Program-made: the position numbers and the translations under genes
In this document: piece by piece, positions 52,537 through 59,827 of the stretch
How positions within the stretch are numbered: the first letter of the stretch is position 1
How the letters are laid out: each line of letters begins with the position of its first letter
The notes under the pieces: model-generated
Seen by the model: the letters and a program-made list of their open reading frames with translations, nothing else
Told to the model about the DNA's origin: nothing
Database searches by the model: none
Assembly (NCBI RefSeq): GCF_036227225.1
Contig: NZ_CP109444.1
Location: forward strand, 868,001 to 932,000
Length of the DNA stretch: 64,000 bases
Source of the DNA: Streptomyces sp. NBC_01478
GTDB taxonomy: Bacteria > Actinomycetota > Actinomycetes > Streptomycetales > Streptomycetaceae
Direction: 5' to 3'

Positions 52537-53298
52537 TCAGCGCGGGGGCATGCGCAGGGCGCCGTCGAGGCGGATGACCTCGCCGTTGAGCATCGGGTTG
52601 TCGAGGATGTGGGTGACCAGGGCGGCGTACTCGTCCGGCGAACCGAGACGGGACGGATGCGGTACGGCGGCGCCGAGTTGGGTCCGCGCCTGCTCGGGCA
52701 GGCCCGACAGCAGCGGGGTGTCGAACAGCCCCGGCGCGATCGTGACGACGCGGATCGCCGAGTCGGCGAGGTCCCGGGCCGCTGCCAGGGTCAGCGAGAC
52801 CACCCCGCCCTTGCTCGCCGCGTACGCGGCCTGGCCGATCTGGCCGTCGTAGGCGGCGATCGACGCGGTGCAGACGATGACGCCCCGGTCACCGTTGTCC
52901 GGCGTGTTGTCGGCCATGACGGCGGCAGCGGCGGCGAGCACGTGGAAGGTGCCGAGCAGATTGATCTCGACCACGCGCCGGAAGTCCTCGGCGGGCAGCG
53001 CTCCCTTCCGGCCCAGGATGCGGCCGGGCGTCGCGATTCCGGCGCAGTTGACCGCCGTACGCACCGCCCCCCGGCCCGCCGCGAAGGCGAAGGCCTCCCG
53101 GACCTGGCCCGGATCGGTCACATCCGCCGCGACGAAGTGGGCGCGCTCCCCCAACGCGGCGGCAGCGGCCTCCCCTTGGCCGCCGGGAAGGTCCAACAGC
53201 ACGACGGTACGGCCCTGTCGGTGCAGCCGGTGTGCGGTCGCCCGCCCCAGCCCCGAGCCGCCGCCCGCTATGACGGCAACAGCATCGTGTGGTGCCAC
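52537..53298 (-). CDS. HSD10-like 3-hydroxyacyl-CoA dehydrogenase (SDR)
   Basis: About 253 residues, an SDR whose closest recognisable relatives are the type 2 (HSD10) 3-hydroxyacyl-CoA dehydrogenases. The motif is GGGSGLGRA, then VNCAGIATPGRILGRKG, TASIAAYDGQIGQAAYAASK with Tyr and Lys, and APGLFDTPLLSGLP with the HSD10-specific ending GEVIRLDGALRM. Such enzymes oxidise 2-methyl-3-hydroxybutyryl-CoA in isoleucine breakdown, which suits the neighbours. GTG 53298 follows AGAAAGG; TTG 53316 is an alternative. It is in the same operon as the acyl-CoA dehydrogenase. Confidence 0.9.
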   Translation of the reverse strand: MAPHDAVAVIAGGGSGLGRATAHRLHRQGRTVVLLDLPGGQGEAAAAALGERAHFVAADVTDPGQVREAFAFAAGRGAVRTAVNCAGIATPGRILGRKGALPAEDFRRVVEINLLGTFHVLAAAAAVMADNTPDNGDRGVIVCTASIAAYDGQIGQAAYAASKGGVVSLTLAAARDLADSAIRVVTIAPGLFDTPLLSGLPEQARTQLGAAVPHPSRLGSPDEYAALVTHILDNPMLNGEVIRLDGALRMPPR

Positions 53299-53358
53299 GG
53301 TGTCCGCCTTTCTCAAGTTCGCTGGAAACGAGGTGTGTTGGTTGATGGCGCGGCGCGT

Positions 53359-54504
53359 TCAGGAGCCGGCGAGACCGCGGCTGATGACCATGCGCTGGAT
53401 CTGGTTGGTGCCCTCGAAGATCTGCGTGATCTTCGCCTCGCGCATATAGCGCTCCACGGGGTGCTCACGGACGTATCCGGCGCCGCCGAGGACCTGTACG
53501 GCGTCGGTCGTCACGGCCATCGCCGTGTCCGTCGCGATGAGCTTGGCGATGCTGGCCTGGCGGCTGAACGACTGGCCGGCGTCCTTGCGCCGGGCGGCGA
53601 CCAGGTAGGTGGCGCGGGCCGCCTCGGTGCGTGCCGCCATGTCGGCTAGCAGGAACCCCACGCCCTGGTGCTCGATGATGGGACGGCCGAAGGTCCGGCG
53701 CTCGCGTGCGTAGTCGACCGCGTGGTCGAGCGCGGCCTGCGCGATCCCGACCGCGACCGCGGCGATGCCGAGGCGGCCGGCGTCGAGTGCGGACAGCGCG
53801 ATCTTCAGGCCCTGGCCGGGCTCGCCGATCAGCCGGTCGTCCGGGACGCGCACGTCGTCGAAGTGCATCAGCGCGGTGGTCGAACTGCGCAGCCCCATCT
53901 TGCGTTCCGGAGCACCCGCGCTCAGGCCGGGCGACCGTGCGTCCACATGGAAGCAGGAGATGCCGTTGCGCGGGTCCGCGGACGTACGGAGAAAGGCGGT
54001 GTAGAAGTCGGCTTCGCCACCGTGGGTGACCCAGGCCTTGGTCCCCCGGGCCACCCACGCCGCGCCGTCGCGCGCCGCGCCGGCCCGGATGGCGCTGGGG
54101 TCGGACCCCGCGTGCTCCTCCGACAGGCAGTAGGCGCCGAGGGCGGCGCCGCTGAGCTGCCACGGCAGCAGCGTCTCCCGCTGGTGCGCGGAGCCGAAGA
54201 CCGAGACGGCGTGGCACGACAGGGTGTGCACGCTGACACCGACCGCGACGGCGGCCCAGCGGGCGGCCAGCTCTTCGAGCACTTGCAGGTAGACGGCGTA
54301 GGGCTGACCGCCTCCCCCGACGTCCTCGCCGAACGGCAGGGTCAGCAGTCCCGCCTCGCCCAGGAGAGCGAACACCTCGCGGGGGAAGCGGCCCTCCTCC
54401 TCGAACTGCGCCGCACGCGGGGCGAGTTCCTTGTCCGCGATGTCGGCCGTCAGCTCCAGTAGCTCCCGGGCCTCGCCGGAGGGTAGTTCGCGCTCAACCT
54501 TCAC
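53359..54504 (-). CDS. Acyl-CoA dehydrogenase
   Basis: A 381-residue FAD enzyme introducing the alpha-beta double bond in acyl-CoA. AYCLSEEHAGSDPSAIRA is the FAD/substrate signature near residue 130. WVTHGGEADFYT is the following strand. The catalytic base Glu-364 is in FEGTNQIQRM. Its position suits short or branched acyl-CoA from the neighbouring 2-oxoacid dehydrogenase. GTG 54504 follows GGAAGGG. It is the first gene of the operon, divergent from the AsnC regulator across paired palindromes. Confidence 0.94.
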   Translation of the reverse strand: MKVERELPSGEARELLELTADIADKELAPRAAQFEEEGRFPREVFALLGEAGLLTLPFGEDVGGGGQPYAVYLQVLEELAARWAAVAVGVSVHTLSCHAVSVFGSAHQRETLLPWQLSGAALGAYCLSEEHAGSDPSAIRAGAARDGAAWVARGTKAWVTHGGEADFYTAFLRTSADPRNGISCFHVDARSPGLSAGAPERKMGLRSSTTALMHFDDVRVPDDRLIGEPGQGLKIALSALDAGRLGIAAVAVGIAQAALDHAVDYARERRTFGRPIIEHQGVGFLLADMAARTEAARATYLVAARRKDAGQSFSRQASIAKLIATDTAMAVTTDAVQVLGGAGYVREHPVERYMREAKITQIFEGTNQIQRMVISRGLAGS

Positions 54505-54589
54505 CGCTGGGTCCCTTCCTCACGCCCTCGAACGGCGGTCGCCGACCAGTTGCAGGCGTTGTCAGTGGACCGGCGGGACACCACCGCTG

Positions 54590-54624
54590 GCAATTAAGTT
54601 GCGGGTATCTTGCACGTGATGCAA
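54590..54624. promoter_or_regulatory. Two phased Lrp/AsnC-type palindromes
   Basis: GCAA-TTAAG-TTGC (54590-54602) and TTGCA-CGTGA-TGCAA (54610-54624) are palindromes whose centres are 21 bases apart, two helical turns. They lie between the acyl-CoA dehydrogenase and the divergent AsnC gene, and are the right length and spacing for an AsnC/Lrp octamer controlling both. Confidence 0.6.
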
Positions 54625-54678
54625 AAAAGTCGAGCCAGAACAGGCTCCTCCGCAAAAATCAGGCGCCAGGAGGGCGAC

Positions 54679-55131
54679 ATGACGACTGACACGGAACTCA
54701 TCGACAGCGTCGACCGCGCGATTCTCGAGCTACTGGTCGAGGACGGCCGCCGGACGATGACGGAGATCGCGGAACGGGTCAGCCTCTCCCCGTCCGCGGT
54801 CAAACGCCGGGTCGACCGGCTGGAGCGGGTCGGAGTCATCGCCGGCTACACGGTCACCCTCGACCACGGAAAGCTGGGCTCCAGCTTCGAGGCCTTCGTC
54901 GAGCTGCGGTTCGCCGGTGACGTCAAGGTCGAGGCGATCACGATGGCCGCCACCAGCGTCCCGGAGGCCCTGGAGGTCTTCACCGTCGCGGGCGACCCCG
55001 ACGCCCTGGTCCGCGTCCGGGTGACCAACGTGCAGCACTTGAGGGATGTCATCGACCGGCTCCGGCGCACGGGCGCGGTGATCGGCACGAAGACGCTCAT
55101 GGTGCTCGGCGCGTGGCGCAGGGGTGACTGA
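54679..55131 (+). CDS. AsnC/Lrp-family regulator, probable BkdR-type
   Basis: A 150-residue Lrp/AsnC protein: helix-turn-helix at residues 9-55 (SVDRAILELLVEDGRRTM, RVSLSPSAVKRRVDRLERVG), then the effector domain (FVELRFAGDVKVEA, VFTVAGDPDALVRVRV, VIGTKTLMVL). ATG 54679 follows CAGGAGGG. Divergence from the acyl-CoA dehydrogenase, E1/E2 operon matches the Bkd loci of other bacteria, where an Lrp-family BkdR responds to branched-chain amino acids. No experiment supports this here; the paired palindromes are the probable sites. Confidence 0.93.
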   Translation: MTTDTELIDSVDRAILELLVEDGRRTMTEIAERVSLSPSAVKRRVDRLERVGVIAGYTVTLDHGKLGSSFEAFVELRFAGDVKVEAITMAATSVPEALEVFTVAGDPDALVRVRVTNVQHLRDVIDRLRRTGAVIGTKTLMVLGAWRRGD

Positions 55132-55156
55132 ACGGGCGGGAGCGCCGTGCCCCCTG

Positions 55157-55185
55157 GGCAACTTTTCTTGCCTCTGAGGTTGACA
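55157..55185 (+). promoter_or_regulatory. Composite operator/promoter of the aldolase gene
   Basis: GGCAA-CTTTTC-TTGCC (55157-55172) overlaps TTGCCTCTGAGGTTGACA (55168-55185). The last six bases, TTGACA, would serve as a -35 box 61 bases before the ATG. The combination matches the site before the hydrolase gene at 48969-49007. I did not find a convincing -10. Confidence 0.55.
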
Positions 55186-55245
55186 TGCGACGGAAGATGG
55201 TTGCAGCCTGAAAGAAATTCACCGCGCATCGGAAAGGACGTCCCG

Positions 55246-56052
55246 ATGTCCATCACCACCGGCAGCAACGACATCGACTTCGACAACGCCGAGGAACTGG
55301 ACATTCCTCGCCTGGCCGAGAGCCGCGAGACCATCGAGGCCGAACGCGCCCACCGCAAGCGGCAGTTGGCGGCGGCGTTCCGGATCTTCGCCCGCTACGG
55401 CTTCGACGAGGGCATCGCCGGACACATCACCGCGCGGGACCCCGAGTTCCCCGACAGGTTCTGGGTCAACCCGTACGCGGTGCACTTCTCCAGGATTCGC
55501 GTCAGCGACCTGCTTCTCATCGACGAGGAGGGCCGGGTCGTCGAGGGCGAACGCAGGACCAACAAGGCGGCCTTCTGGATCCACTCCTCCATCCACCAGG
55601 CCCGTCCGGACGTCGTGGCGGTGGCACACGCCCACACCATCCACGGCAGGGCCTTCGCGTCACTGGACAAGCTCCTGGACCCGATCGTGCAGGAGTCCTG
55701 CGCCTTCCACGACGACCATGTCGTGTTCGACGAGTACAAGGGCCTGGTGCTGGAGCGCACCGAAGGCGAGCGGATCGCCACCCGGCTCGGCGGCCGACGG
55801 GCGGCCATTCTCCGCCACCACGGCCTGCTGACGGTCGGACGGTCCGTCGAAGAGGCCGCGTGGTGGTTCATCACCATGGACCGCGCGTGCCAGATGCAGC
55901 TCCTCGCCGACGCGGCCGGCCGGCCGCGCATCATGACCGAGGAGGAAGTCACCCTGGCGCACCGGCAGTTCAGCAACGCGAACATGGCGCGGCACAACTT
56001 CAATCTCCTGGCCGACCTGGTGGTGGAGGAGGAACCCGACGTCCTGGGTTGA
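55246..56052 (+). CDS. Class II aldolase/adducin-family protein
   Basis: A 268-residue member of the class II aldolase/adducin fold. The zinc ligands are visible: HAHTIHGRAF (His-x-His) near residue 125 and LRHHGLLTVG near 186, with GHITARDPE near 60 as the conserved opening loop. The family includes fuculose and rhamnulose aldolases and L-ribulose-5-phosphate epimerases as well as decarboxylases of unknown substrate. ATG 55246 follows GGAAAGGA. Its promoter has the operator shared with the hydrolase gene. The 3' end overlaps the next gene by 53 bases in convergent orientation. Confidence 0.9.
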   Translation: MSITTGSNDIDFDNAEELDIPRLAESRETIEAERAHRKRQLAAAFRIFARYGFDEGIAGHITARDPEFPDRFWVNPYAVHFSRIRVSDLLLIDEEGRVVEGERRTNKAAFWIHSSIHQARPDVVAVAHAHTIHGRAFASLDKLLDPIVQESCAFHDDHVVFDEYKGLVLERTEGERIATRLGGRRAAILRHHGLLTVGRSVEEAAWWFITMDRACQMQLLADAAGRPRIMTEEEVTLAHRQFSNANMARHNFNLLADLVVEEEPDVLG

Positions 56053-56995
56053 GACTCCGCGGGGACTGCACATCCGGCACGTAGTGCTTGCCGTCGCCCC
56101 GGCGCTCCTCGGGTGGCAGATTCCGCCGCGGCGTCTCGACCGGTCCTACGGCGAGACCGCGCGCCCGCCGCCAGCCGGCCCGGGCCCGCGGGTGGTAGCG
56201 CCGCTCGAACGGCACCAGATGCCAGCCGAGTGCGACGGCACGGCCCAGCAGCCACAGCCCGACCGCACTCCGCCGCGACCAGCGGTAGCCCAACCTGGCG
56301 CGCACCGCGGGCGGATACATCCCGACGGTGAGCCAGACGAAGGGCCGGGTCAGCGGCCCGCGGATCACCCCCCACACCACCTCCGGCAGCCACCTCAGTT
56401 GAGGTGGCCTGCCTATGCGGCGGATGTCCAGCACGGCGCGTGCCGCCCGGTTGTCCTCCAGGACGTCGGCGCACATCCGCTCGAAGTACGCGGTGAATCC
56501 AGCCCAGTTGTCGGGGGCGGGCCGGTCGCTCACGCCGTACAGCCGGTACCACTGAAGACTCTCGGCGTAGAACCGCTCCTTCTCCTCCTCCGTCAGCGGC
56601 CGCCCGAAGTACTGGCCCACCAGCACCGGGACCATGACGAAGGTCGCGTGCGCCCAGAAGAAGGTGTCCGGGTCGAGGGCGTGGTAGCGCCGGCCCTGGC
56701 GGTCGGTGCCCTTGATGCCGACGTGGTAGTCGCGGACGGCGCGGGCGGTACGGGCCGCGTCCGGGCCGTCGTACACCACGCCGGCGATCGGGTAGAGCGA
56801 GCGCAGCAGCCGTTCCCAGCGCTCCTCGAAGAAGTGGGAGTGTTCCTCGACCCCGGCGCCGAGGGCGGGATGCATGTTCTGCATCGACCCGGCCCAGAGG
56901 CCGATCAGCATGCCCCGCCAGTCACTGAAGTACCGCCAGGCCAATGACGTCGGCCCGAGCGGATCGGGCGTCGGCGGGTCGCCGGGTGTGCTCAC
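56000..56995 (-). CDS. MpaB/Lcp-like oxygenase (DUF2236)
   Basis: A 331-residue DUF2236 protein: LAWRYFSDWRGMLIGLWAGSMQNMHP opens it (about residues 18-43), then FWAHATFVMVPVLVGQYFGR with the conserved His, and YAESLQWYRLYG. The family includes latex-clearing proteins and the meroterpenoid enzyme MpaB and is thought to bind heme. There is no obvious signal peptide. GTG 56995 follows CAGGAGTGG. The gene overlaps the aldolase gene tail to tail by 53 bases, so the transcripts would be antisense there. Confidence 0.85.
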   Translation of the reverse strand: MSTPGDPPTPDPLGPTSLAWRYFSDWRGMLIGLWAGSMQNMHPALGAGVEEHSHFFEERWERLLRSLYPIAGVVYDGPDAARTARAVRDYHVGIKGTDRQGRRYHALDPDTFFWAHATFVMVPVLVGQYFGRPLTEEEKERFYAESLQWYRLYGVSDRPAPDNWAGFTAYFERMCADVLEDNRAARAVLDIRRIGRPPQLRWLPEVVWGVIRGPLTRPFVWLTVGMYPPAVRARLGYRWSRRSAVGLWLLGRAVALGWHLVPFERRYHPRARAGWRRARGLAVGPVETPRRNLPPEERRGDGKHYVPDVQSPRSLNPGRRVPPPPPGRPGD

Positions 56996-57124
56996 GGACC
57001 ACTCCTGACTGCCGGGTTGCCTTCCTTCTCATACCCGGAGCGGGGCGAGGCACCCGTCTCGCGCCGACCGGCGCGAAACCCAATATCTACGTCGGCGACA
57101 TGAGAAATGAAATTAACGACCGCA

Positions 57125-57227
57125 CACGGCCGATCGCGCCGTGCTACTATTGATCTCAGTTGCAGTTGTGGTTGCCAAACCCTTCAGATGCCCACACCGG
57201 CCCCCAGGGACGGTGGAGCATTTTTTT
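57125..57227 (+). promoter_or_regulatory. Leader of the cold-shock gene, with terminator-like hairpin
   Basis: CACGGC-CGATCGC-GCCGTG (57125-57143) is a palindrome just before a TACTAT -10-like box (57145-57150). Downstream, ATGC-CCACACCG and CGGTGGAGCAT (57188-57221) pair with a bulge and are followed by seven T residues (57221-57227). This is a standard intrinsic-terminator shape inside the 5' leader, nearly 100 bases before the start codon. From 56996 to 57124 I see no gene. Confidence 0.6.
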
Positions 57228-57319
57228 GTGTGTCCGGTTTCTTTCCGGCGGGGTGATCATCACGGCGACACGGAGTCCGCACACTGTGGGCTCCGCTGAC
57301 CGCCCCGAAGGAGAACAAA

Positions 57320-57523
57320 ATGGCCAGTGGCACCGTGAAGTGGTTCAACGCGGAAAAGGGTTTCGGCTTCATCGAGCAGGACGGTGGCGGCGCTGACGTC
57401 TTCGCCCACTACTCGAACATCGCCGCCCAGGGCTTCCGCGAGCTCCAGGAGGGTCAGAAGGTGACCTTCGACATCGCGCAGGGCCAGAAGGGCCCCACGG
57501 CCGAGAACATCGTTCCTGCGTAA
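57320..57523 (+). CDS. Cold-shock protein, CspA family
   Basis: A 67-residue CSD protein that binds single-stranded RNA and DNA. RNP1-type KGFGFIEQD and RNP2-type DVFAHYS are intact, with [15 protein letters not shown] the usual start. ATG 57320 follows GAAGGAG. A 5' leader of about 170 bases with a terminator-like hairpin, and a DEAD-box helicase immediately downstream, suit a cold- or RNA-structure-response unit. Confidence 0.97.
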   Translation: MASGTVKWFNAEKGFGFIEQDGGGADVFAHYSNIAAQGFRELQEGQKVTFDIAQGQKGPTAENIVPA

Positions 57524-57541
57524 CGACGACGTTTACTTCGT

Positions 57542-57577
57542 AGCTGGGGCCCGCACCTTGGGGTGCGGGCCCCAGCT
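57542..57577 (+). terminator. 16-bp terminator after the cold-shock gene
   Basis: AGCTGGGGCCCGCACC (57542-57557) and GGTGCGGGCCCCAGCT (57562-57577) are exact complements with a TTGG loop. The hairpin stands 18 bases after the csp stop codon. Confidence 0.88.
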
Positions 57578-57665
57578 CGCTGCATTTTCCATGCTTTCGG
57601 CGATATTCCGCCGAAGCCACCGGCTCGTTCTTGCGATTCTCTGCGCCGTTCATTCACCGCGGGAA

Positions 57666-57694
57666 TTCCTTGATACGTGCCATATCAAGGAAGG
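57666..57694 (+). promoter_or_regulatory. Hairpin covering the helicase ribosome binding site
   Basis: TTCCTTGATA (57666-57675) and TATCAAGGAA (57683-57692) are perfect complements with a seven-base loop. The right arm contains most of the AAGGAAGG ribosome binding site (57687-57694) of the DEAD-box gene starting at TTG 57704. The stem is AT-rich in a GC-rich genome, so it would melt or be remodelled easily. It looks like a translational switch. Confidence 0.6.
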
Positions 57695-57703
57695 TTCCAC
57701 ATT

Positions 57704-59275
57704 TTGAACCGCGCACGTACGAATGACCGCTTCTCGCGAAAGCGCAATGGAAATCCGGAATCCGGAAAGAGCGGCGGCTACCGCTCGGCGGCCCCGTCCG
57801 GCAACCGTTCCAGCGCGCCGCGCCGCTCCAAGGGCGGCGGCGGCCGACCGGTCGCGCTGCAGGGCGAGTTCGCGCTGCCGAAGACGGTCACCCCCGGCCT
57901 TCCCGCCGTGGAGTCGTTCGCCGAACTCGACATGCCCGCAAAGCTGTTGGCCGCGCTCGGCCACGAGGGCGTCACCGTCCCGTTCCCGATCCAGGCGACG
58001 ACGCTCCCCAACTCCCTCGCCGGCCGTGACGTACTCGGTCGCGGTCGCACCGGCTCCGGCAAGACCCTCGCCTTCGGCCTCGCGATGCTGGCCCGCCTGG
58101 CCGGCCGCCGAGCCGAGCCGCGTCAGCCGCTCGCCCTCGTCCTCGTCCCCACCCGCGAGCTGGCCCAGCAGGTCACCGACGCGCTCACCCCGTATGCCCG
58201 CGCCATCAGCGTGCGCATGACCACGGTGGTCGGCGGCATGTCGATCGGCCGCCAGGCCGGGGCGCTGCGCGGCGGTGCCGAGGTCGTGGTGGCGACCCCG
58301 GGACGGCTCAAGGACCTCATCGAGCGCGGCGACTGCCGGCTCGACAGCGTGTCCATCACCGTCCTCGACGAGGCCGACCAGATGGCCGACATGGGCTTCA
58401 TGCCCCAGGTCACCGCTCTGCTCGACCAGGTGCAGACGGGCGGCCAGCGGATGCTGTTCTCGGCCACCCTGGACCGCAACGTGGACCTCCTGGTCCGCCG
58501 CTACCTGACCGACCCCGTCGTCCACTCCGTCGACCCCTCCGCGGGCGCGGTCACGACGATGGAGCACCACGTCCTGCACGTGCACGGCACGGACAAGCAG
58601 CGGGCGACCACCGAGATCGCGGCGCGCGAGGGCCGGGTCATCATGTTCCTGGACACCAAGCACGCGGTGGACCGACTGGTGAAGCACCTGCTGAACAGCG
58701 GCGTCCGCGCGGCCGGTCTGCACGGCGGCAAGTCCCAGCCGCAGCGCACCCGCACGCTCGCCCAGTTCAAGGACGGGCATGTGACAGCGCTGGTGGCGAC
58801 CAATGTCGCGGCGCGCGGCATCCACGTCGACAACCTCGACCTGGTCGTCAACGTCGACCCGCCCACCGACCCCAAGGACTATCTGCACCGCGGCGGCCGT
58901 ACGGCCCGTGCGGGCGAGTCCGGCAGTGTCGTCACGCTGGTCACCCCCGACCAGCGCCGTGACTTCACCCGCCTGATGACCGCGGCCGGCGTCACCCCCG
59001 AGGTGACCTCGGTACGGTCGGGCGAGGAGGAGCTGACCCGGATCACGGGCGCCCAGGCCCCGTCCGGCGTCCCGGTCGTCATCCAGGCCCCGGTCGTGGA
59101 GCGCGAGCGCACCCGCCGTAGCCCGTCCTCCTCGTCGTCGCGGGGCCGTCGTGGCCGCCCGGCCGGCGAGGGTGGCCGGTCCGCCGGTGGTGCGGCGCGG
59201 CGCGGCGGCAGTGGCGGCAGTGGCGGCAGCAGCAGCCGGGGGCAGCGACGGTCGTCCTTCGGTCCTGCGGCCTGA
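57704..59275 (+). CDS. DEAD-box RNA helicase
   Basis: A 523-residue helicase. Low-complexity basic N terminus (about 60 residues), then FAELDMPAKLLAALGHEGV (Q-motif region), motif I TGSGKT with Lys-120, motif Ia PTRELAQQV, motif II DEAD at 222-225, motif III SAT, motif V TNVAARGIHVDN and motif VI HRGGRTARAG. The C-terminal tail is Gly, Ser and Arg rich, typical of cold-shock-type helicases. The TTG start 57704 is supported by AAGGAAGG nine bases away. It follows the cold-shock gene and its ribosome binding site is within a hairpin. It probably remodels structured mRNA or rRNA. Confidence 0.94.
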   Translation: MNRARTNDRFSRKRNGNPESGKSGGYRSAAPSGNRSSAPRRSKGGGGRPVALQGEFALPKTVTPGLPAVESFAELDMPAKLLAALGHEGVTVPFPIQATTLPNSLAGRDVLGRGRTGSGKTLAFGLAMLARLAGRRAEPRQPLALVLVPTRELAQQVTDALTPYARAISVRMTTVVGGMSIGRQAGALRGGAEVVVATPGRLKDLIERGDCRLDSVSITVLDEADQMADMGFMPQVTALLDQVQTGGQRMLFSATLDRNVDLLVRRYLTDPVVHSVDPSAGAVTTMEHHVLHVHGTDKQRATTEIAAREGRVIMFLDTKHAVDRLVKHLLNSGVRAAGLHGGKSQPQRTRTLAQFKDGHVTALVATNVAARGIHVDNLDLVVNVDPPTDPKDYLHRGGRTARAGESGSVVTLVTPDQRRDFTRLMTAAGVTPEVTSVRSGEEELTRITGAQAPSGVPVVIQAPVVERERTRRSPSSSSSRGRRGRPAGEGGRSAGGAARRGGSGGSGGSSSRGQRRSSFGPAA

Positions 59276-59339
59276 GGACCAACTCGGCGCCTTCGGGCGC
59301 CCGTTCGGCCCCCGATCCTCCTTCTCTCTGTGAGGCAAC

Positions 59340-59654
59340 ATGCGCTGTGTCATCGCCCGGTATCCCTTCGACCTCACCAAGATGGGAGTCCTGGAGACGA
59401 TGAAGGGCATCAAGCCCGAGCTGATCACGGGTGAGTCCGTGACCATCGGGCGGCGCCGCTACCCCGTCAAGCAGGTGGGGCAGGTCATCACCCGGCAGGA
59501 CCCCCGCGACTTCAACAGCGGCGAGGTCATCCGGGCCATGACCCGGCTCGGCTTCACCTGCCACGGCCTGCCCGAGGTGGTCCCCGTGCACGTCCTCACT
59601 CCGGTGGAGAACGCGTCGGCGCTGCTGGGCAGCGGCGCGGTCCAGGACGCGTAG
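59340..59654 (+). CDS. Small conserved hypothetical protein
   Basis: A 104-residue protein: CVIARYPFDLTKMGVLETM opening, then ELITGESVTIGRRRYPVKQ and AMTRLGFTCHGLP. It has no signal peptide or membrane segment. ATG 59340 follows GTGAGG. It lies 65 bases after the helicase gene on the same strand and may be cotranscribed, which is the only hint about its role. I do not recognise the family; a small RNA-binding or SH3-like beta barrel would fit the beta-rich pattern, but this is a guess. Confidence 0.75.
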   Translation: MRCVIARYPFDLTKMGVLETMKGIKPELITGESVTIGRRRYPVKQVGQVITRQDPRDFNSGEVIRAMTRLGFTCHGLPEVVPVHVLTPVENASALLGSGAVQDA

Positions 59655-59685
59655 GGACCCCGTGTAGAAGCGACACCAGGAACAA

Positions 59686-59727
59686 CCGAGAGGGCCCTGC
59701 CGACGCGCGTCGGCAGGGCCCTCTCGG
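59686..59727 (+). terminator. 20-bp hairpin terminator
   Basis: The arms 59686-59705 and 59708-59727 are perfectly complementary (left arm begins CCGAGAGGGCCC), with a minimal loop. It ends the helicase unit before the GAPDH promoter. Confidence 0.85.
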
Positions 59728-59827
59728 CGTTCCCACAGCGGTCCACGGGCCGGGCGGCACCCCTGCTGAACCAGCAGATGAACAGCGGGTTAGCATATGA
59801 GCGCCGTCTAGCTCGAAAGAGAAACCT

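Noticed and set aside
57160..57396. A possible leader peptide before the cold-shock gene
   Set aside because: It starts at TTG without a ribosome binding site, crosses the terminator-like hairpin and overlaps csp out of frame.
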